Assembly: GCA_023412745.1 (NCBI GenBank)
Contig: JAEZBZ010000116.1
Span: 1-19,135, forward strand
Origin: Pseudomonadota bacterium
GTDB taxonomy: Bacteria; Pseudomonadota; Alphaproteobacteria; Rhizobiales; Hyphomicrobiaceae
Length of the DNA stretch: 19,135 nucleotides
Reading direction: 5' to 3'
Part shown: positions 13,447 to 19,135 of the stretch, piece by piece
Numbering within the stretch: the stretch's first letter is position 1
Layout of the letters: each line of letters begins with the position of its first letter
Translations under genes and position numbers: made by a program
Notes under the pieces: model-generated
Databases searched by the model: none
Told to the model about the DNA's origin: nothing
Seen by the model: only the letters and a program-made list of their open reading frames with translations

Positions 13447-14578
13447 TCAATCCAGATCCTTGACATTGCGCGGCTCGTCTTCCTTCAGACGCTGCGCCAG
13501 CGCGGCCTCGATGAACTGATCGATATCGCCGTCCAGCACCGCATCCGGATTGCCGCTTTCCACGCCGGTGCGCACGTCCTTGACCATCTGATACGGCTGC
13601 AGAACGTAAGAGCGGATCTGATGCCCCCAGCCGATGTCGGTCTTGCTGGCCGCCGCAGCATTGGCCTTTTCCTCGCGGTTTTTCAGCTCCAGCTCATACA
13701 GCCGTGCGCGCAGCATGCTCCACGCAATCGCGCGGTTCTTGATCTGCGAACGCTCCTGCTGGCTGGCCACGACGATATTGGTCGGAATGTGCGTAATGCG
13801 CACCGCCGAGTCCGTCGTGTTGACGTGCTGCCCGCCCGCACCTGACGCGCGATAGGTATCGACGCGGCAGTCGCTCTCCTTGATCTCGATCTCGATATTG
13901 TCGTCGATGACCGGAAACACCCAGACGGATGCGAAGCTGGTGTGGCGGCGGGCGTTGGAGTCGTATGGCGAGATGCGCACCAGACGGTGCACGCCCGATT
14001 CCGTCTTCAGCCAGCCGTAGGCATTCTCGCCCTTGATCTCCAGCGTCGCCGACTTGATGCCCGCTTCTTCGCCCGCGCTTTCTTCGATCAGCGCAACCTT
14101 ATAGCCGCGCTGCTCGGCCCAGCGCATGTACATGCGTGCGAGCATCTGCGCCCAGTCCTGGCTTTCCGTACCGCCGGCGCCGGCATGAACTTCGAGATAG
14201 GTATCGTTACCGTCGGCTTCACCCGACAGCAGTGCCTCGACTTCGCGCTTCTGCGCGCGCTCGCGAAGCTGGCGTAGCGCGGCTTCGCCTTCCGCGATGG
14301 TCGCTTCGTCGTCTTCAGCCTCGCCGAGTTCGACCAGGGTCACGGCATCGTCGAGTTCCTGCTCGACTGCTTTGTAGGAGCTGATCTGGCGCTCAAGCGC
14401 CTGGCGTTCGCGCATCACCTTCTGGGCGGCGCGTTGATCACTCCACAGCGTGGGGTCTTCGGATCTCTGGTTCAGTTCGGCGAGACGTGCTTCCGCTGTA
14501 TCCCAGTCAAAGATGCCTCCGTAGCAAGGCCAGCGACTGCTGGATGGCGTCAACGTGCTTTTGTGGCTCGGCCCTCAT
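13447..14578 (-). CDS. prfB: peptide chain release factor 2, made by programmed +1 frameshift
   Basis: RF2 ends translation at UGA and UAA. The true start is the ATG at 14578 (RBS GGGAGG, 5-base spacing), giving 23 codons from MRAEPQKHVDAIQQ to LLRRHL, then an in-frame TGA (14509-14507). Ribosomes slip +1 at CTT TGA C and continue with DWDTAEARLAEL from 14508 to the stop at 13447. The joined product has 376 residues, close to the 365 of E. coli RF2. Peptide hydrolysis depends on GGQ in SGAGGQHVN. The stop-recognition tripeptide reads SPY in ISPYDSNARRHTSF, where E. coli has SPF. A simple open frame from 14553 beginning MTPSSSRW is an artefact of reading the second frame alone. It lies 97 bases after the PBP1A gene and is probably cotranscribed with it. 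Confidence 0.95.
14505..14520 (-). promoter_or_regulatory. prfB programmed +1 frameshift signal
   Basis: On the minus strand the message reads GGAGG (14520-14516), CAT, CTT, TGA, C. A Shine-Dalgarno-like GGAGG lies three bases before the slippery CTT with the in-frame stop TGA next. This matches the E. coli prfB site in both sequence and spacing. Low RF2 slows reading of TGA and favours slippage, so RF2 controls its own synthesis. Confidence 0.93.
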
Positions 14579-14675
14579 GGCGGCCTCCCGGAAGTTTGCG
14601 CGATGGATGGCAAGAAGACGCTGATATAAAAGCGCAGACGCAGGCTGTAAACGTGCCGACGTCTCAAAGCCGCCT

Positions 14676-17213
14676 TTAGTAGACGTTGCCGAACCCGGAG
14701 CTGACGTTGCGCGGCGGTGCGCTGCCACCTTCGCCATATGAACTCGTTTCGTAACCAAGGAACGAGTTGGCGTCGTCCGGCTCCTCGAACGGCTTGAAAT
14801 ACTCCCAGATCACATCCCGCTCGCCCGGGCTGGCACGCAGGCCGGTGTAGCGGTTGACCGGAACGGTCCGGATGCCGGCAGGGGCGCGGAACGGAACCTT
14901 CTTGTCGCCGAGCGCGTGCTTCATGAAGTTGGCGAAGATCGGCGCGGAAACCTGGCCACCAGTCGCTTTGCCCATCGAGCGCGGGTTGTCGTAGCCGACG
15001 TAAACGCCGACCACGAGATCCGGCGAATAGCCGACGAACCAGATGTCCTTGGATTCGTTGGTCGTGCCCGTCTTCCCGGCCAGCGGCACACCCGGAACGA
15101 TCTGCTTGATGTTGGCTGCCGTACCGCGCTGCACGACGCCCTCAAGCATCGAGGTCATCTGGAATGCTGTGTGCGGATCCAGGATCTGCTTGCGGTCGTC
15201 CGGCGTTTCCGGTTCCGCCTGCCCCTGCCACTGCTCGGCATTGCAGCCATGGCATTCCCGCGCGTCGTGACGCCAGACCGTGCGGCCCCAGCGATCCTGG
15301 ATGCGGTCGATCAAGGTCGCGCGGACCTGCCGGCCACCGTTGGCGAACACCGAATAGGCCGTCGCCATGCGCAGCAGCGTGGTTTCGCCGGCACCCAGCG
15401 ACATGGCCAGCACCGGAAGCAGGTCGTCATAGGCGCCGAAGCGCTTGGAATATTCGATGATGGTCGGCATGCCGAGATCCTGGGCCAGCCGCACCGTCAT
15501 CTGGTTGCGCGACCTCTCAATGCCGATCCGCAGCGTCGAGGGGCCGGCCGAGCGATCGCGATTATAGTTTTCCGGGCGCCACATACCCTGCCCGCCGCCC
15601 TGATCGATTTCGATCGGCGCATCAAGCACGATGCTGGTCGGCTTGTATCCGTTATCGAGCGCAGCCGCATAAACCAGCGGCTTGTACGACGAACCGGGCT
15701 GCCGACGGGCCTGCACGGCACGGTCGAACTGGCTGATCGCGAACGAGAACCCACCGACCACGGCGAGCACGCGGCCGGTATGCGGATCCATGGCCACCAA
15801 GCCACCACCGACCTCGGGAATCTGCATCAGCGTCCAGGCACCGGTCAGGTTGTCCGGATCCTTCGGCGCGACGTAAATGACATCACCGACCGAGACGACA
15901 TCCGCGGGCTGTTTGGGCGCCGCACCCCGCGAGCGTTCCGCACTGATGAACTTGCCCGCCCACTTCATCTCGTTGAAGGAGACTTCAACCGCCTCGCGCG
16001 CCTCCGCGTGCGAGCCATCCTGCTGCCGCGCCGGCCGCAATCCGACGACGATCTTGGTCTTCTCGACTTCCAGAACGACCCCCATCCGCCAGGGCTGGAT
16101 GTCGTTGGGCATGTCTATACCTGCCAGCGTCTTGCCCCAGTCGCCGCTGACGGCGATCTGCTGCACCGGCCCGCGCCAGCCGCGATCGCGGTCGAAGCCA
16201 ACCAGACCATCGATCAGCGCCTTGCGGGCGTAGCCCTGCATTGTCGGATCGAGCGTGGTGCGGACCGACAAACCGCCGCCGTACAGCTTGTCTTCGCCGT
16301 ACTGCGACAACAGCGTGCGCCGCACTTCTTCAGCGAAGAACTCGGCAGCGAAAATGTGCGCGCCGAACGGACGGATATTGACCTCCAGCGGCTTGGCCTT
16401 GGCTTCAAGCGCCTGCTGGCTGGTCAGATAGCCGTTCTGCGCCATCTCATCGAGAATCCAATTCCGGCGAATGGTCGCGTCCTTGGTCCGGCGGAAGGGA
16501 TGATAGTTGTTCGGGCCCTTCGGCAGAGCCGCGAGATATGCGGCCTCTTCCGGCGCCAGATCCTTCAGTTCCTTGTTGAAGTAGTTCAGCGCCGCAGCCG
16601 CGACGCCATACGAGTTCATGCCCAGGAAGATCTCGTTCAGGTAAAGCTCGAGAATCTTGTCCTTGGAATAGGCGCGCTCGATACGGATGGCGAGGATCGC
16701 CTCCTTGAGCTTGCGATCCATCGTGCGATCAGAGGTCAGCAGGAAGTTCTTGGCCACCTGCTGTGTAATGGTGGACGCGCCCTCGGTGCGTCTGTTGCCA
16801 CCGCGCGCGAGGTTCTCGGCATACTTGTATACGGCGCGGCCAATGCCGATGAAATCCAATCCGCCGTGCTCATAGAAGCGCTTGTCCTCTGCGGACAGGA
16901 AGGCGCTCGTCACCATCTTGGGAATGGTGTTGATCGGCACGAAGATGCGTCGTTCGCGGGCATACTCGGCGATGAGCGCGCCGTCGTGCGCGTGGATGCG
17001 CGTCATCACCGGCGGCTCGTACTGCGCCAGGCTTTCGTAGCTCGGCAGATCGTTCGAGGCTTGCCACAGGAAATAGCCGGCTCCGGCGGACGCAGCCAGG
17101 AACATCACCACGCCAGCCGCAAAACCCCAGCCGAGCAAACTCAGCAGTAGGCTTTTGGACCGCTTCTTCTTGCGTTTCGGCGCGATGGGCGGTGGCAGAA
17201 TTGGGGCTCGCAT
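14676..17213 (-). CDS. mrcA: penicillin-binding protein 1A, bifunctional transglycosylase/transpeptidase
   Basis: This inner-membrane enzyme of about 845 residues polymerises glycan strands and cross-links their peptides in the periplasm. A basic Pro-rich cytoplasmic tail (PKRKKKRSK) precedes one membrane anchor (about 21-50). The GT51 domain follows, with catalytic Glu109 in EDKRFYEHGG and the RTEGASTITQQVAKN motif at about 142-156. The transpeptidase has S508-S-Y-K511 (QPGSSYKPL), a SRNQ (SxN) motif and K714-TGT. An OB-like insert lies between the domains. I choose the ATG at 17213 with GAGG just upstream; the longer frame starts with TTG at 17267 and adds 18 unlikely residues. The C-terminal tail is Gly/Ser-rich and ends FGNVY. 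The amidase gene lies upstream and prfB downstream, both on the same strand. Confidence 0.95.
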   Translation of the reverse strand: MRAPILPPPIAPKRKKKRSKSLLLSLLGWGFAAGVVMFLAASAGAGYFLWQASNDLPSYESLAQYEPPVMTRIHAHDGALIAEYARERRIFVPINTIPKMVTSAFLSAEDKRFYEHGGLDFIGIGRAVYKYAENLARGGNRRTEGASTITQQVAKNFLLTSDRTMDRKLKEAILAIRIERAYSKDKILELYLNEIFLGMNSYGVAAAALNYFNKELKDLAPEEAAYLAALPKGPNNYHPFRRTKDATIRRNWILDEMAQNGYLTSQQALEAKAKPLEVNIRPFGAHIFAAEFFAEEVRRTLLSQYGEDKLYGGGLSVRTTLDPTMQGYARKALIDGLVGFDRDRGWRGPVQQIAVSGDWGKTLAGIDMPNDIQPWRMGVVLEVEKTKIVVGLRPARQQDGSHAEAREAVEVSFNEMKWAGKFISAERSRGAAPKQPADVVSVGDVIYVAPKDPDNLTGAWTLMQIPEVGGGLVAMDPHTGRVLAVVGGFSFAISQFDRAVQARRQPGSSYKPLVYAAALDNGYKPTSIVLDAPIEIDQGGGQGMWRPENYNRDRSAGPSTLRIGIERSRNQMTVRLAQDLGMPTIIEYSKRFGAYDDLLPVLAMSLGAGETTLLRMATAYSVFANGGRQVRATLIDRIQDRWGRTVWRHDARECHGCNAEQWQGQAEPETPDDRKQILDPHTAFQMTSMLEGVVQRGTAANIKQIVPGVPLAGKTGTTNESKDIWFVGYSPDLVVGVYVGYDNPRSMGKATGGQVSAPIFANFMKHALGDKKVPFRAPAGIRTVPVNRYTGLRASPGERDVIWEYFKPFEEPDDANSFLGYETSSYGEGGSAPPRNVSSGFGNVY

Positions 17214-17408
17214 GGACCTCGGCTTCTTGCAGACGGGGAAATGTCTCGTCACACAATCAAGCGGCAAGAAAACGGCGCGAATACAATTAGCACGGATTGC
17301 CGCAAGGCGCGCTGATAAACTTCAGCTAGCCCCCCTAGTATCACATTGAAGCGGCGAGCCAAACCCAAATCAAGTCAACGGCTTCTCCGTTGTCCACGCA
17401 CATGGCGA

Positions 17409-18818
17409 TCAAGGCGTGCGCAGGGCACCGACCGCCCGGTTGGTGAAGAACGAATCGACGGCGGCCGCAATCCCACCCGCGACTCGCTTCTGCCAGTCCG
17501 CCGATCGCAACAACTTCCGGTCTTCCGGGTTGCTCATGTAACCCAGCTCGACCAGCACCGAAGGCGACTGCGTCTGCCTGAGAACCTTGAAGGCCGCCGA
17601 ACGCTGCGGATCACGCGAGAGGGCGATATGCTTGCCGAGCTCCCCCGTCAGACGATTTCTGAAATCTGCTGAAAAATCATCCGTTTCCCGGCGTAGAAGA
17701 TCGACCAGGATGTTGCGCACATCGCCTTGGTCTTCGTTCGCCGTCTCCTCCAGGCCGGCCAGCACGTCGGCTGCGTTCTCTTTCTCGGCCAGCCGGCGGG
17801 CCTGCTCGTTCGAGGCGTGGGCGGACAGCATGTAGACGCTGCCACCCCGCACGTCTTGGGCGCGTACGTCTTCAGCCACCGAATCCGCATGGATCGAGAC
17901 GAACAGGTCCGCCTGATGCTTCCGCGACACCCGCAGCCTTTGGTCGAGCGACACATAGACGTCGCTACTGCGCGTCATCACAACGGTGTAACGACCACCT
18001 TCGGCGAGCTTTGCTTTGAGTTGACGGCTGACGGCTAGCGCGACGTTCTTTTCCAGGAGCCCATCAGCCCCGACGGCGCCGGGATCGACACCGCCGTGGC
18101 CCGGGTCGATGACGATCACGGGCCGGCTGCGACGCGGAACCGGCTTCGGGTCGTCATCGGTCAACGTATCCTTGCGGATCTCGGGAGCCTTGGCGGGAAC
18201 GGCGACCGACTGCGCATGTCCGGCGACGGAGTCGCGGATCAGCTCGATAACGAGTTGCACCACCTTCCCATCGCCCGCCGCGACATCGGCCCTGACCACC
18301 CGCACCGGGCCGTCGGTATCGATCACCAGCCGGGACTGGCGTGGACCGAACAATCCGGCGCGGAATGCGGTCACGATGCCGTGCGGCTTCTGACCGATGG
18401 CTGCATCGATGCGGAAATCCACTTCCGGCAGATCGACCACCACGCGATCCGGGCCGGACAGCACCGACGCGGTAACCGGCACCGGCCGCGTCAATTCGAA
18501 CGCCAGTCTTGCATGGTCGCCGTTCGCGGTCACATCCACGCGCCGGGCCATCGGCTTGCCGGCTTGCCCGCCGACGGGTGCCTTCACCGATGCTTTCGCA
18601 GGCGGCGGCTGGATGGCCTTCGTACTGCTCGGCACTTCAGGCGATACCTGGACCGCCCAGCCATTGCCTGATGCACCGGCGCCCTGCGCGCGCGCATATC
18701 CTGCCGGCTGAGACGCCAGCAACGCAATGGCAAACGCTGCCGCGACAGCGCGAATGGAAGCCCCCCAACGTCTCTGCGGCGCCACAGGCACCGCGCAATG
18801 CCGCCCCCAAGCGGCCAA
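17409..18818 (-). CDS. amiC: N-acetylmuramoyl-L-alanine amidase with AMIN domain
   Basis: This is a periplasmic zinc amidase that cleaves the bond between MurNAc and the stem peptide, needed to separate daughter cells. A hydrophobic N-terminal signal (about 20-44, cleavage near ARA) is followed by a septum-targeting AMIN domain (about 93-195) and a Pro/Lys linker. The Amidase_3 domain starts at about 233. Zinc ligands are H241 (DPGHGG), E256 (LLEKN) and H310 (SIHAD), and E424 (VELGY) is the catalytic Glu. The insert between them (about 335-400) is the regulatory helix region typical of AmiA/B/C. The frame opens with TTG at 18818; GTG codons about nine residues in are an alternative start, since no strong Shine-Dalgarno marks either. 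It heads the amidase, PBP1A, prfB block. Confidence 0.93.
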   Translation of the reverse strand: MAAWGRHCAVPVAPQRRWGASIRAVAAAFAIALLASQPAGYARAQGAGASGNGWAVQVSPEVPSSTKAIQPPPAKASVKAPVGGQAGKPMARRVDVTANGDHARLAFELTRPVPVTASVLSGPDRVVVDLPEVDFRIDAAIGQKPHGIVTAFRAGLFGPRQSRLVIDTDGPVRVVRADVAAGDGKVVQLVIELIRDSVAGHAQSVAVPAKAPEIRKDTLTDDDPKPVPRRSRPVIVIDPGHGGVDPGAVGADGLLEKNVALAVSRQLKAKLAEGGRYTVVMTRSSDVYVSLDQRLRVSRKHQADLFVSIHADSVAEDVRAQDVRGGSVYMLSAHASNEQARRLAEKENAADVLAGLEETANEDQGDVRNILVDLLRRETDDFSADFRNRLTGELGKHIALSRDPQRSAAFKVLRQTQSPSVLVELGYMSNPEDRKLLRSADWQKRVAGGIAAAVDSFFTNRAVGALRTP

Positions 18819-18911
18819 GCCCTCGCCTATGTTAATGGGTTATTGACCAAAGTCCCGCATGACAAGGGGGCAGAGGCAGGTCGTTGCGCTTGCGTGACAC
18901 GCATAACACTC

Positions 18912-18973
18912 TTGCTTCGGCCAAGGTGACCACGTAAAACACAATTGCTCCGCGCCGGAGCTCGCTTTTATAG
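18912..18973 (+). promoter_or_regulatory. two candidate plus-strand promoters
   Basis: TTGCTT (18912-18917) and TAAAAC (18935-18940) are spaced by 17 bases. TTGCTC (18945-18950) and TTATAG (18968-18973) are also spaced by 17. Either would transcribe to the right into the stem-loop at 18986-19031. They are chosen by hexamer similarity and spacing only. Confidence 0.4.
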
Positions 18974-18985
18974 GCGCGACCGGCA

Positions 18986-19031
18986 GGATCACCCGAAAAC
19001 GACGCAGCCGAAGCTGCTGTTTTTGTGATCC
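18986..19031 (+). promoter_or_regulatory. nested stem-loop in a 5' leader
   Basis: Three stems stack in one hairpin: GGATCAC (18986-18992) with GTGATCC (19025-19031), AAAAC (18996-19000) with GTTTT (19019-19023), and GCAGC (19004-19008) with GCTGC (19013-19017) closed by a CGAA loop. The internal loops are three bases on the left side and one on the right. It could be a regulatory leader element. The inner GC stem followed by T-rich sequence also resembles an attenuator. Confidence 0.6.
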
Positions 19032-19135
19032 TCCAGGCTCCGCGCTTGCCCGATCCGGTGCAGCACTGGTGTCCTGCCGGCTTCGAAGTGGCGGCTTCCC
19101 TTCCTCGCCTGTGTCAGTTCTGGAAACGGACCGCG

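Larger units (their letters stand above)
18819..19135. other. divergent intergenic region upstream of the amidase gene
   Basis: I see no coding sequence in these 317 bases. It contains plus-strand promoter candidates, a nested stem-loop (18986-19031) and further short stem-loops towards the right edge, for example CCGGTG/CACTGG. The next gene to the right should be on the plus strand. In related Bradyrhizobiaceae I recall rne (RNase E) next to this amidase gene, so this may be its long leader. Confidence 0.5.

Noticed and set aside
14916..17150. 744-codon plus-strand open frame
   Set aside because: It is the antisense of the PBP1A gene, a known effect of GC-rich coding sequence. The translated product has no recognisable domain.

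Overview
The window looks like a chromosomal segment of an alphaproteobacterium of the order Hyphomicrobiales, probably near Bradyrhizobium/Afipia/Rhodopseudomonas. The evidence is a GC-rich sequence, an Omp25/Omp31-type beta-barrel porin, an HWE-family histidine kinase paired with a single-domain response regulator, and the order amidase, PBP1A, prfB. This assignment rests on gene content only. No RNA gene, insertion sequence or CRISPR array was seen.

Region 1 (1-4403, minus strand) is a catabolic transport operon: a periplasmic amino-acid binding protein, two GlnP-type permeases overlapping by ATGA, an ATPase, then the N-terminal 231 residues of a class III aminotransferase very like 2,2-dialkylglycine decarboxylase. 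A sigma70-like promoter lies upstream, with a perfect palindrome where transcription should start. The layout suggests uptake and breakdown of an amino acid, possibly an alpha,alpha-dialkyl one such as 2-aminoisobutyrate.

Region 2 (4486-8277, plus strand) is a signalling pair. A FAT GUY-type single-domain response regulator precedes a 1123-residue HWE sensor kinase. The kinase carries an internal receiver domain in which every phosphorylation residue is replaced, including Asp to Glu at the acceptor site.

Region 3 (8312-11536, plus strand) holds a DUF985 cupin, an XRE-cupin transcription factor, a DpkA-like Ldh2-family oxidoreductase (cyclic imino-acid reductase type) and a PPOX-family flavoprotein. 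Inverted repeats built on TTGCAY/RTGCAA half-sites lie before the regulator, before the oxidoreductase and after the flavoprotein. With region 1 this suggests an amino-acid or imino-acid utilisation neighbourhood.

Region 4 (11496-12528) is gene-poor. It contains a decayed DUF4394 gene on the minus strand and the leader of the porin gene. That leader has a promoter-embedded palindrome and a perfect hairpin next to the ribosome binding site. The porin gene (12529-13332) ends at a bidirectional terminator.

Region 5 (13447-19135, minus strand) is a core block: N-acetylmuramoyl-L-alanine amidase, PBP1A and release factor 2. prfB has the classic programmed +1 frameshift, so its true product starts at 14578 and is made by joining two frames. 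The last 317 bases are a divergent promoter region with a strong nested stem-loop. In related genomes rne (RNase E) lies there, so this may be the rne leader.
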